The notes under the pieces: model-generated
The model's input: only the letters and a program-made list of their open reading frames with translations
What the model was told of the DNA's origin: nothing
Database searches by the model: none
Shown here: positions 1-7,687 of the stretch, one piece after another
Numbering within the stretch: the stretch's first letter is position 1
Layout of the letters: each line of letters begins with the position of its first letter
Translations under genes and position numbers: made by a program
Source of the DNA: an uncultured Bacteroidota bacterium
GTDB taxonomy: Bacteria > Bacteroidota > Bacteroidia > 2-12-FULL-35-15
NCBI GenBank assembly: GCA_903870175.1
Contig: CAIQBY010000332.1
Span: forward strand, 1 to 39,541
Reading direction: 5' to 3'
DNA length: 39,541 bases

Positions 1-924
1 AGCTCTTAATTGTAATATTTCCGGAATAATTGCATTGTTGTCATTTGCATCACCGTTATCTCCGCGGCTGATAAACATACGCCATGCTTTTTCGCGCAAT
101 GTTCTGTTGGTCGCATTGGTAAGAAAAGGCTCGATGGATGAACGGGTGTTGGCAATAATCCAGCTTCCTTTCTTGCCTTTCTTTTCGGCTGCGTTGGCTG
201 CAGCAGTTCTCAATTGTTCAGGCAATCCGTCTAAATCTTTGGCATCGGTTATCTCCATGTATTTATCACCTTCATCAGCCAGTTGATGCTGATTGAATTT
301 AGTAAACAATGCAGCCAGCTTCTGATTTATTTCGGCAACTCTTGCCTTGCTTTTATCATCAAGTTTAGCACCAGCAAGCACAAAGTTGGTATAATATTTA
401 TAACACAAACGTTGTTGTTCCGGGTTTAGTTTTTGTTTCTCCGGCGAATTATAAACAGTCTCAATTCGTTTAAATAATGCAGTATTCTGAATTACCGAAT
501 CGCCGAAAGCAGCCATACGCGGCTCCATTTTTTCCTGAACCGAATCAAGTTCAGGCGTACCCATATTGGCTTGCCATACATAATAAACTGACTCTACCTG
601 TTTACGTGTAATCCCTGTTTTTTCCATCGCTTCTATTGTATTTGCAAAAGTCGGAGCTTCCGTATTCGATGTTATAGCCTTGATTTCATTGCGCTGTTCG
701 GCTATCGCAATTTCTTCCGCTGGTAAAAAATCGGAAATTTTTACTTTATCGAATGGCGGAATTCCGTTGTATCGCGCATCCCATTTTTGTACTAATGGAT
801 TGGAACTTTTCATTGTTGATGATGTTGAATTATCCTGTTTCTTCGGAGCACAACTATAAGTAAATAGTAGCGAAGCAAATAAGAAAGGATAAATTGTTTT
901 AATAGAAGACATATTGCTTTTCAT
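1..924 (-). CDS. dcp: M3 family peptidyl-dipeptidase (Dcp-like) lipoprotein, C-terminal part outside window
   Basis: The frame is open from the ATG at 922-924 to the window edge and gives the first 308 residues of a protein that usually has about 700. The N-terminus is a lipoprotein signal ending FTYSC, so the enzyme is probably anchored in the envelope. The next stretch, NPLVQKWDARYNGIPPFDK followed by a helical segment with APTFANTIEAME, is the typical start of M3 (thimet/Dcp) peptidases, which remove C-terminal dipeptides from short peptides. The zinc site HExxH lies beyond the window edge, so activity cannot be judged. A second in-frame ATG lies at codon 5. Family call confident from the N-terminal pattern; Dcp rather than another M3 member is likely but not proven. 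Confidence 0.85.
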   Translation of the reverse strand, partial: MKSNMSSIKTIYPFLFASLLFTYSCAPKKQDNSTSSTMKSSNPLVQKWDARYNGIPPFDKVKISDFLPAEEIAIAEQRNEIKAITSNTEAPTFANTIEAMEKTGITRKQVESVYYVWQANMGTPELDSVQEKMEPRMAAFGDSVIQNTALFKRIETVYNSPEKQKLNPEQQRLCYKYYTNFVLAGAKLDDKSKARVAEINQKLAALFTKFNQHQLADEGDKYMEITDAKDLDGLPEQLRTAAANAAEKKGKKGSWIIANTRSSIEPFLTNATNRTLREKAWRMFISRGDNGDANDNNAIIPEILQLRA

Positions 925-960
925 TTTTATAATTATTATGTGGCTAAAATAATTAAAATC

Positions 961-983
961 TTTTAGGGGCAGCCCCTTTTTTG
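961..983. other. GC-rich hairpin followed by T-run, upstream of dcp
   Basis: AGGGG-CAG-CCCCT is followed by TTTTTT on the plus strand. It looks like a small intrinsic terminator read left to right, but no plus-strand gene lies upstream. On the minus strand it falls between the TPR gene and dcp and lacks a good U-run. Its role is unclear. The rest of 925-1120 is AT-rich and shows nothing else. Confidence 0.35.
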
Positions 984-1120
984 ATTAATTGATAGAGGAA
1001 AATATTAAGTGTAATTAATTTTAATATTTTCAAATATTTTATCGTCTGATAAGGTTTATAGAGAAAAAAGTTCGACAACTAAAACAAGTGAAATAATCCA
1101 AGTTGTAATAACTCCTGCAA

Positions 1121-1897
1121 TTATTTTTCTTTGCAAAAGCCCTTTATCAGATTATCTGCAAATTCTTTATTAAGATTCTGAATTGCTTGCCAGTCGGCAC
1201 AGGCAGTAGTTTTGTTGTTGAGTTTATAAGCTGCTCTTCCATGATTATAAAGTGCAGCAATGTCCTGAGGATTCTTTTTTAGCATGGCAGTAAATATTTC
1301 AAAAGCTTCTTTGTATTTTGCTTCGTGCAGCAGTGTGAGTCCTTTATTGAATAGCTTGTCTCTTTTTTTTATCAAATCCAAATCCCATGAAGTAAGGACG
1401 TAATCAGTATCATACGCAAATTCATTTTTGTCGGCATGATAGGATATTTTCAGAAACGGCCTTGACCAGGCAATGATATAATCAACCGGCGCTTTATCCA
1501 AACTGACAATGCAAAGGATACTGTCAAATTTTGCGGTTTCTCTTTTGTCAGGCACAGTAGTATTTATAAATATTGTTTTACTTACGTATCCCGGCTTATT
1601 AATTATAAATGTGTATTCCTGATTAAGGTCTAAATCAAGTCGGAATCCCTTTTCTTTTTTGATTGGAGCTTGCTCATCGCCCTTCATTTCCTTGGTTTTA
1701 TAATTGATATAATAATCAGTGAGAGAAGCCTTATCCGTTGAATTTTCGTTTTTTACTATAAACGTCATATTTAATTTGAATGATTCGGAATATGCACCGA
1801 TAAAGGAACACAGGAATATTAAAACCAAAGTATATTTGAATACTTCTCTTATATACAGAGAAGTAATAATGCGAATTGGATAACAGATAAATTTCAA
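1121..1897 (-). CDS. secreted/periplasmic TPR-containing protein of unknown function
   Basis: 258 residues. Residues about 19-37 form a hydrophobic segment ending near AYS, consistent with a signal peptide or membrane anchor after a short charged N-terminus. The middle (about 40-150) looks like a beta-sandwich of the carboxypeptidase-regulatory type (YTFIINKPGYVSKTIFIN). Residues about 185-250 make two TPR-like helical pairs (GLTLLHEAKYKEAFEIFTAM, then AALYNHGRAAYKLNNKTTA). Bacteroidota often combine these modules in envelope proteins. No enzyme motif is visible. A CAAAnnTA box (minus-strand TAnnTTTG) at 1927-1934 puts transcription start about 20 bp before this ATG and supports the start. 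Function not recognised. Confidence 0.7.
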   Translation of the reverse strand: MKFICYPIRIITSLYIREVFKYTLVLIFLCSFIGAYSESFKLNMTFIVKNENSTDKASLTDYYINYKTKEMKGDEQAPIKKEKGFRLDLDLNQEYTFIINKPGYVSKTIFINTTVPDKRETAKFDSILCIVSLDKAPVDYIIAWSRPFLKISYHADKNEFAYDTDYVLTSWDLDLIKKRDKLFNKGLTLLHEAKYKEAFEIFTAMLKKNPQDIAALYNHGRAAYKLNNKTTACADWQAIQNLNKEFADNLIKGFCKEK

Positions 1898-1926
1898 CTT
1901 TAATAATTAAATAATAGTAAGGGCGG

Positions 1927-1934
1927 CAAAAGTA
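1927..1934 (-). promoter_or_regulatory. Bacteroidota -7 box for the TPR gene
   Basis: CAAAAGTA on the plus strand reads TACTTTTG on the minus strand and matches TAnnTTTG exactly. It lies 30 bp before the ATG at 1897. Confidence 0.55.
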
Positions 1935-2146
1935 GAAAAACAAAGTAACTTAAGAGTTAGTTTCGAAATACTTTTTGCAGAAGAATTTAAAATTTGTTGC
2001 CAGCCTTCAGGTAAACGGACTTTTATCAGCAGTTGTAATAATAGTTAACTTAAATATAGATACTAATAACCCGTTTAAATTTCATTCAAATAGATTCTAA
2101 ATTTAAAATAAATGACAATAACATAACAAAAGTCAGTTTTTAAAGT

Positions 2147-2154
2147 TATTTTTG
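2147..2154 (+). promoter_or_regulatory. Bacteroidota -7 box before a small ORF
   Basis: TATTTTTG matches TAnnTTTG and is followed by GC, as many Bacteroidota promoters are. No known gene follows directly. The transcript would start near 2161 and contain the 26-codon ORF at 2195-2275. Confidence 0.5.
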
Positions 2155-2194
2155 CAAGGCTAAATAAAAGCGTTTGTTTATTTTTCATAAAATA

Positions 2195-2275
2195 ATGACA
2201 ACAATAAATCTCACAATCCCCAATTTGAAGGACAACTCGGAAGGTCGTAACAATCTCCTGAGTGATAAATCATAA
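2195..2275 (+). CDS. possible 26-residue small protein or leader peptide
   Basis: ATG at 2195, TAA at 2273-2275. The product starts MTTINLTIPNLKDNSEG and is polar, with no signal peptide or membrane segment. It sits between a good -7 box (2147-2154) and a hairpin with a T-run (2303-2343), so promoter, ORF and possible terminator form a self-contained unit of about 200 bp. No homologue is recognised. It could also be an untranslated small RNA, or an attenuation leader for sequence downstream. Coding status rests only on context. Confidence 0.3.
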   Translation: MTTINLTIPNLKDNSEGRNNLLSDKS

Positions 2276-2302
2276 GTCCCAATTTCTTTATTTAAGTAAT
2301 TT

Positions 2303-2343
2303 AAAATCCTCTTTTAGTTTTTTGAGACTGGGGAGGATTTTTT
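2303..2343 (+). terminator. hairpin with T-run after the small ORF
   Basis: AAAATCCTC (2303-2311) pairs exactly with GAGGATTTT (2333-2341), with a 21-nt loop and two more Ts. The large loop makes it weaker than the other terminators in this window. Confidence 0.45.
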
Positions 2344-2405
2344 ATTTTCTGAAAATCAAAATCAGGGTAAATTCAACTTTCCCCAAAAATACATCTTATT
2401 TATAT

Positions 2406-2594
2406 AGCATATTAAAAACAAAATTTCGCATTTTGATTTCTTCAATTTGCACTTTGATTTCTTCAATTAGCACTTTGATTTCTTCAATTAGCACATTGAA
2501 AACAAAAATTAGCACATTGAAAACAAAAATTCGCACATTGAAAACAAAAATTAGCATATTGAAAACAAAAATTAGCACTTTGAAAAAGTGGTTT
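2406..2594. repeat. 21-bp-period tandem array A (9 units)
   Basis: Nine consecutive 21-bp units start at 2406. Most begin AGCACATTGA or AGCACTTTGA. Two sub-types alternate in blocks: three units contain TTTGATTTCTTCAATT and five contain TTGAAAACAAAAATT. The ninth (2574-2594) breaks down in its second half. Every unit has A- or T-tracts at a fixed place. Since 21 is divisible by 3, the array leaves long open frames with 7-residue repeats, but these have no other sign of coding. The flanks 2344-2405 and 2595-2722 show no gene; 2595-2615 repeats the AAAAAGTGG of the last unit. Confidence 0.9.
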
Positions 2595-2722
2595 CAAAAA
2601 GTCCAAAAAGTGGCTTGCCATATACTCATACACTTTTTTGCCGATAATGGGTCAAAATCAGCCATTCATCGAAAAACACCTCTTTTCGTCAAAACACACC
2701 TCTCATCTCGGCACCCCTATTC

Positions 2723-2760
2723 CGTCATCCTGAGCTTGTCGAAGGATTCAAGGAGAGACG
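2723..2760. repeat. REP-like palindromic element with CTGAGCTTGTCGAAG core
   Basis: Nested inverted repeats: CGTC...GACG outside, ATCCT...AGGAT inside, around GAGCTTGTCGA. The 15-bp core occurs again inside a coding region at 13162-13176. From memory, this core is a common dispersed repeat in many bacterial genomes. Confidence 0.5.
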
Positions 2761-2810
2761 AAGGGGGCGAGTCTAATAAAATAAATAAACAATAATAAAT
2801 TATAAACAAA

Positions 2811-3847
2811 ATGAAGTTAAGCAACAATCAAATCGCAAAAATTACCATGTTTAATAAAAGAGACAATTTTATTAACGTTCCGGCAAACAACACCCTGCTT
2901 TACAGCAACGTAATCGTTGGTGCAAAAATTGATGCAGCCAACGGTATTCGTAAATTACTCGACCAGGCAATAGGTCAAAAAAAGCAGATTCATCAGGAGA
3001 CAGCCCCGAGAAAAAACTCGCATTAGACACCGTTATTAAAACCCTCGGAACCAAAGCACGCGCCTGTTCCACCTTTTATCAAGACCCATCCGTTCCCTCT
3101 ATTGAAATAGTCCTCAAAAAACCCAAAACATTTTATGATGCCCAAACCGACGAAGATATTGAAGATATTATTAATGGTGTACGCCAAATCCTTTGGGACA
3201 ATTCCACCCCGGCAATCCCTTCCCTAATCCCATTCGGAGTAAATACAGCTTTTTTCAAACTTCTCGATAGTCAGATAACCGATATGCAAACCTGGCTACC
3301 CGCCCCGGCAGCCGCAGTTAGTAGCCAGCAGGCAGGCAATAAATTAGTAAATAAATACATCAAACAATTAGACATAAATTATAACGGTATGGACCTCCTC
3401 GTCATCGATACCTTCGAAGAAACTGATACCGATTTCACAGCAGCATTCCTCGCCACTGGCAACCAGATCTCAGTCGGCGTACGTCATAATAAAGTACTCC
3501 TTTCAATGAAAAACCCCGATACCACACCAATCAATAAAGGACAAATACAAATCATCGACCCCAAAACCAACATCGCCATCCACACATTATTTATGGACGC
3601 CTACGGCAATGCCCAATTCGATTGCCCAAACAAACCATTATATGCCCAAGCCACATTTCCCGACACCATCACCCAAAAAATCCTCTTCAAACCAGTTTAC
3701 CGTGGAAAATTCAACCTCGATTTCATCATGCAACCCGGCACCGACCCCATCGCACCAACAATTGCCATTGTCCACGTTGCCCCAGTTGTCCCGGTTGTCG
3801 AACCAGTCGAACCACCAATAGTGCCCCCAGTCGAGCCGGTTGTTTAA
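2811..3847 (+). CDS. unknown protein, two frames joined by a -1 shift at A AAA AAG
   Basis: The frame from ATG 2811 gives 58 residues up to AAG at 2982-2984 and would then end at 3026 after a short unrelated tail. The -1 frame continues without a stop from 2984 to TAA 3845-3847. The joined product is about 345 residues and reads ...GQKK-ADSSGDSPEKKLALDT.... The junction is the canonical slippery heptamer A AAA AAG in the correct phase (2978-2984), within a run of seven As. Residues about 1-180 look alpha-helical. About 255-320 resemble a carboxypeptidase-regulatory-type beta-sandwich (GQIQIIDPKTNIAIHTLF). The C-terminal tail is rich in Pro, Val and Glu. No signal peptide. C-ending codons (ATC, CCC, ACC, CTC) are unusually common compared with neighbours. 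Function not recognised. One lost A in the gene or the assembly would look the same. Confidence 0.6.
2978..2984 (+). promoter_or_regulatory. candidate -1 ribosomal frameshift site
   Basis: A AAA AAG read as CAA AAA AAG in the zero frame, the same heptamer used in E. coli dnaX and many IS3-type elements. A small hairpin (CGAG, six As, CTCG) follows about 25 nt downstream, further than the usual 5-8 nt spacing. Confidence 0.35.
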
Positions 3848-3877
3848 ATCACCCAAACCTGACAGGTTTTTAAAAGC

Positions 3878-3915
3878 AGTTCCGTTTTGGTGAAAGCCAA
3901 AGCGGGACTTTTTTT
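3878..3915 (+). terminator. intrinsic terminator after the frameshifted gene
   Basis: AGTTCCGTTTTGG (3878-3890), loop TGAAAG, then CCAAAGCGGGACT and a run of Ts. It forms a 13-bp stem with two G-T pairs. A smaller palindrome (AAACCT...AGGTTT) lies just upstream. Confidence 0.8.
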
Positions 3916-4023
3916 ATATAAATCATTTTTTAGAATAAGAAATAACAGTAGATTTACAGAGAATTAAAAAAGGCAGAACCGAAAAGCCTGACAAAGAGTA
4001 GGAGGAATTTAAGTATATAAATC

Positions 4024-4962
4024 ATGAAAAAAATTACATACTTCTATTTGTTGCTGTTAACAGCAGGAATTAATCGTCAACTATCTGCACAAGATTCTGT
4101 ATTCTTTGAAAAACCAACTAATGAAATAAGAATAGATACATTGCATCATACTAATTTATGGCAAATAGGCAAACCGCAAAAACCATTTTTTGTAAGTGCC
4201 TATTCACCGCCCAATGCAATAGTTACCGATACCATTAATAGTTATCCGCCAAACGATACTTCTTCGTTTATTTATGTAATCAGGCAACCATACACTCAAA
4301 GTTGCTATACCTGTATGGAGTTTTGGCAAAAGTATGATATGGATTCTATTGGCGATAAAGGAATTATTGAAGCGTCTTATGATGGCGGCAATTCGTGGCT
4401 AACAGTTAAAGATACATTTAATGTACCGCCATCGTATTCAAATTTTCAATGGAATAGTGATTACCACGAAACTTCAATGACATCTACTCCACATAAACTT
4501 ATAACTACAGGCAAATCGGATGGTTGGATACAATCACAATTTTGCTGGCAATGGTGGATTGGAGCCAAAAGAGATACAATAATTCCAAACCCGGATAGCC
4601 TTATGATTCGTTTTACTTTTATTTCAGATACTGTTACTCATCACAAAGATGGCTGGATGATTGATAATATTGTAACTGAAGATTTATGGTATATGTGTGG
4701 TGGTATTGCTGAAAATAATTTAAACGAAGATGTTGTTATTTCCCCCAACCCTTTCACTTCCCTCACAACAATTTCTTTTTCTGCTGAACAAACAAACACC
4801 ACAATAAAAATAACAGATATACTTGGCAAAGAAATAAAAGCAATAAACTTTACAGGCAAAGAACTAATAATAATGAAAGGTACCATGCAGGCAGGTATTT
4901 ATTTTGTACAAATAACAGATGCCAATAAAAATATAGTGAACAGGAAAGTGTTGGTAGAATAG
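4024..4962 (+). CDS. T9SS cargo protein with jelly-roll-like domain and type A sorting domain
   Basis: 312 residues. Signal peptide MKKITYFYLLLLTAGINRQ to about SAQ. Residues about 70-220 alternate beta-strands with EASYDGGNSWLTVKDT and DGWMIDNIVTED, a pattern found in MAM or concanavalin-like jelly rolls of secreted Bacteroidota proteins. The last about 80 residues are a T9SS type A C-terminal sorting domain (VVISPNPFTSLTTISF..., ending QITDANKNIVNRKVLVE), so the protein should cross the outer membrane by T9SS and be released or anchored. No catalytic motif seen. AGGAGG occurs 18 nt before the ATG, too far for a normal ribosome site. The last 53 bp are repeated at 5477-5529. Confidence 0.8.
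   Translation: MKKITYFYLLLLTAGINRQLSAQDSVFFEKPTNEIRIDTLHHTNLWQIGKPQKPFFVSAYSPPNAIVTDTINSYPPNDTSSFIYVIRQPYTQSCYTCMEFWQKYDMDSIGDKGIIEASYDGGNSWLTVKDTFNVPPSYSNFQWNSDYHETSMTSTPHKLITTGKSDGWIQSQFCWQWWIGAKRDTIIPNPDSLMIRFTFISDTVTHHKDGWMIDNIVTEDLWYMCGGIAENNLNEDVVISPNPFTSLTTISFSAEQTNTTIKITDILGKEIKAINFTGKELIIMKGTMQAGIYFVQITDANKNIVNRKVLVE
4910..4962 (+). repeat. 53-bp direct repeat, copy 1 (T9SS cargo tail)
   Basis: It encodes the last 16 residues and stop of the cargo gene (ITDANKNIVNRKVLVE). Copy 2 at 5477-5529 differs at two positions (A/G and T/G). The pair brackets the palindrome and protease pseudogene. Confidence 0.9.
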
Positions 4963-5042
4963 GTACAGATAACTAATCATACGAATTTACGAATCTAAAT
5001 ACATCGCGATTCGTAAATTCGTAATCATTAGTTATCCGTACC
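4963..5042. repeat. long palindrome immediately after the cargo stop codon
   Basis: The left arm 4963-4995 and right arm 5008-5042 pair almost perfectly (about 33 bp, GGTACAGATAACTAAT... with ...ATTAGTTATCCGTACC) around a 12-nt loop. A third, direct copy of the right arm (TAAATTCGTAACC...) lies at 5046-5072. Repeats built on TTCGTAAATTCGTAA are common between Bacteroidota genes. It could be a MITE or REP-type element, a terminator, or both. Confidence 0.85.
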
Positions 5043-5079
5043 AAGTAAATTCGTAACCATTCGTTATCTGTAAATACCG

Positions 5080-5087
5080 TATCTTTG
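5080..5087 (+). promoter_or_regulatory. Bacteroidota -7 box for the protease pseudogene
   Basis: TATCTTTG is an exact TAnnTTTG match, 15 bp before the ATG at 5103, which suggests a leader only a few nucleotides long. Confidence 0.6.
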
Positions 5088-5102
5088 TAAAAAAATAAAA
5101 CA

Positions 5103-5529
<427 letters not shown>

Positions 5530-5544
5530 TTATAAAACATAAAC

Positions 5545-5587
5545 AAAAAGAAAAGGAAATAATTCTTAATTATTTCCTTTTCTTTTT
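5545..5587. terminator. bidirectional intrinsic terminator
   Basis: A perfect 20-bp inverted repeat (AAAAAGAAAAGGAAATAATT and its complement) surrounds CTT, with A-run and T-run at the two ends. It lies between the convergent cargo/protease region and the minus-strand beta-CASP gene, and should stop transcription from both sides. Confidence 0.85.
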
Positions 5588-5607
5588 TCATTAAAAACTA
5601 ATCGCTC

Positions 5608-7011
5608 TTAATTAATTTCAACAATATCATCCTGCGCAGGAATCGAAATATGTCTGAATCCGGCATCCAGCAGTTTTTCTTTATAGTTTAGTTGTACGTC
5701 ATACTCGCCGTGAACCAGAAATACCTGCTTCACTTTCTGCTTATCCTGACATTCGTAATATTTAATCATTTCCTTATAATCGCCATGTGCACTGAACGAA
5801 TCAAGAATAACCACTTCGGCTTTCACCTCATGTTCCACACCGAATATTCTTACCACTTTATTTCCTTTCCGCAGTTTGCCTCCAAGCGAATTAGGCTCGG
5901 CATATCCTACCATTAAAATAGTATTATTTGAATCCGAAACATTATTTGCAATATGATGTTTTATCCGTCCTGCATCTGCCATGCCCGAAGCGGAAATAAT
6001 AATGCAGGGTTGTTTCAATTCATTCAGGTTTTTAGAATCTTCCGCATCCTGAATATAAATCAGATTATCGAACCCGAAAGGATTAGAATCCGTTTTCATA
6101 TATTCAATAATTTCCTTATTGAAACATTCGGGATGACTCCGCATAATCGCAGTAGCATTTACTGATAGCGGACTATCAACATATACATTTATACGTGGCA
6201 GCATTTTTTTATGTTCCATTCTGTCCAGCGCATACACCAGTTCCTGCGTTCTGCCAAGGCTGAAAGCAGGTATTATAAGTTTTCCTTTCTTGGTAATACA
6301 CGTGTTATAAACCACATCAAACAGTTGTTGTTCGCTGAAAGTACTGTCGCCATGCAGCCTGTCGCCATAAGTAGATTCGGTAATAATATAATCAGCCTGC
6401 GGAAAAGGCTGCGGGTCTTTGAGTATCGAGCCGTTATAACGCCCTATATCACCCGAAAAGAAAAGTTTTTTAACTATTCCGTTTTCGATTACCTGAAGGT
6501 TGACACCCGCACTTCCCAATATATGTCCCGAATCGGTGAAGGTTACTTTCAGGTTTTGATACACTTCATACTCATTATTGTAAGGAACACTCACCAGCAA
6601 ATGAAGGCAGTTTTCCACATCTTTAACAGTATAGATAGGTTTCAACAGGTCTTCACCTTTCTTCATTCTTCTTTTGTTGAGGTATCTAACATCGGATTCC
6701 TGAATATGTGCACTGTCCAGAAGCATTATTTTGAATAAATCGGAAGTGGCAGGAGTGCAGATTATAGGTCCTTTGAAACCCTGCTTCACCAGATTTGGAA
6801 TATTGCCGCAATGATCGATGTGCGCATGGGAAAGTATAAGGTAATCAATCGTGGCAGGGTCAAAATTGAATGTTCTGTTCATCCCGTCAGTATCAGCTCC
6901 TCTTCCCTGAAAAAAACCGCAGTCAAGTAATATCTTCTTGCCGTCTTCGGGCATCAGCAAATGTTTGCTGCCGGTAACAGTGCGCGCAGCACCCAGGAAT
7001 TGTATCTTCAT
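5608..7011 (-). CDS. MBL-fold beta-CASP ribonuclease-like protein
   Basis: 467 residues, full length for bacterial beta-CASP proteins. The N-terminal metallo-beta-lactamase part has the zinc-binding HAHIDH at 62-67, DSGHILGS and FSGDIGR. The inserted beta-CASP domain includes ITESTYGDR and SASGMADAGRIKHHI. The C-terminal RNA-specificity part (RMMBL) ends with FSAHGDYKE and HGEYD. The family cleaves RNA as endo- or exonuclease, related to CPSF73 and to archaeal and bacterial relatives. All core metal ligands appear intact, so activity is expected. It is the last gene of the minus-strand block; a CAAAGATA box at 7045-7052 suggests a promoter of its own. The exact RNA substrate cannot be told. 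Confidence 0.9.
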   Translation of the reverse strand: MKIQFLGAARTVTGSKHLLMPEDGKKILLDCGFFQGRGADTDGMNRTFNFDPATIDYLILSHAHIDHCGNIPNLVKQGFKGPIICTPATSDLFKIMLLDSAHIQESDVRYLNKRRMKKGEDLLKPIYTVKDVENCLHLLVSVPYNNEYEVYQNLKVTFTDSGHILGSAGVNLQVIENGIVKKLFFSGDIGRYNGSILKDPQPFPQADYIITESTYGDRLHGDSTFSEQQLFDVVYNTCITKKGKLIIPAFSLGRTQELVYALDRMEHKKMLPRINVYVDSPLSVNATAIMRSHPECFNKEIIEYMKTDSNPFGFDNLIYIQDAEDSKNLNELKQPCIIISASGMADAGRIKHHIANNVSDSNNTILMVGYAEPNSLGGKLRKGNKVVRIFGVEHEVKAEVVILDSFSAHGDYKEMIKYYECQDKQKVKQVFLVHGEYDVQLNYKEKLLDAGFRHISIPAQDDIVEIN

Positions 7012-7044
7012 AAATTAAATAGTATTCAGTAATTTTATTTGCTT

Positions 7045-7052
7045 CAAAGATA
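7045..7052 (-). promoter_or_regulatory. -7 box for the beta-CASP gene
   Basis: CAAAGATA on the plus strand (TATCTTTG on the minus) is an exact TAnnTTTG match, 34 bp before the ATG at 7011. Confidence 0.55.
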
Positions 7053-7084
7053 AGTTTCATTAAGATATGTTCGGGATAATAATT

Positions 7085-7663
7085 CTACAACTTCACAATA
7101 AAGCGGTAGGGAAGTTTGGCATCTTCGCCTGCATAATCAACACCTATGCGCGTTCCTTTAAAAATATCTTTTTCATTTACTTTTATTCCTTTATCCTCTA
7201 TCCATATTTTAGTACCTGTCAAATCCAATCCTGTATGCAGTGTTTTTATTCCCAAAGCCTGCGAAACGGTGCCGGGACCGCCTGAAATTCTGCTGTGAAT
7301 TTCTTTTGAGTTTCTTCTTTTTAAAATCGCTTCAATTCCTTCTATCGGTTTCACAGCACGTATCAGCACTGCATGTGGAACGTCTTCCACATTGGTAACC
7401 ACATTGAATAAATGATGAATACCATAACATAGATACACATAACTTATTCCGCCTTTGGCAAACATTATTTCTGTTCGGGCTGTTCGCCTGTTATTGTATG
7501 CATGCGAAGCTTTGTCTGTAATCCCTGCATACGCTTCTGTTTCTGTTATAATACCGGCAGTTATTTTATTATCTATTTTGGTGAAAAGATATTTACCTAA
7601 TAAGTCTTTTGAAATTTGAACTACATCTGTCCGTAAATAAAAGTCCTTGTTAAGTTTGGTCAT
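7085..7663 (-). CDS. mpg: DNA-3-methyladenine glycosylase, AAG/MPG family
   Basis: 192 residues, the usual size for bacterial AAG-type glycosylases. These remove 3-methyladenine, hypoxanthine and other damaged purines by base flipping, starting base excision repair. ETEAYAG at 41-47 holds the catalytic Glu region, followed by DKASHA and RTEIMFAKGGISYVYLCYG, all hallmarks of the fold. The C-terminal part has SGGPGTVSQALGI, which shapes the DNA-binding site. It lies 24 bp after recQ on the same strand, so the two are probably co-transcribed. With the AlkC-like gene at 17844 the window encodes two unrelated alkylation repair glycosylases. Confidence 0.93.
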   Translation of the reverse strand: MTKLNKDFYLRTDVVQISKDLLGKYLFTKIDNKITAGIITETEAYAGITDKASHAYNNRRTARTEIMFAKGGISYVYLCYGIHHLFNVVTNVEDVPHAVLIRAVKPIEGIEAILKRRNSKEIHSRISGGPGTVSQALGIKTLHTGLDLTGTKIWIEDKGIKVNEKDIFKGTRIGVDYAGEDAKLPYRFIVKL

Positions 7664-7687
7664 GTTGTAAATTAAAAAACAGGATGG

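Noticed and set aside
2262-2795. 177-residue open frame across array A
   Set aside because: It exists because 21-bp units keep the frame open. The product is a low-complexity heptad repeat, the opposite strand is also open, and the frame runs through the possible terminator and the REP-like element.
2811-3847. IS3-type orfA-orfB pair
   Set aside because: The slippery heptamer fits, but there is no helix-turn-helix or DDE pattern and no terminal inverted repeats were seen.
4000-4023. AGGAGG as ribosome binding site for the cargo gene
   Set aside because: The spacing to the ATG is about 18 nt, too long, and Bacteroidota rarely depend on such sites.
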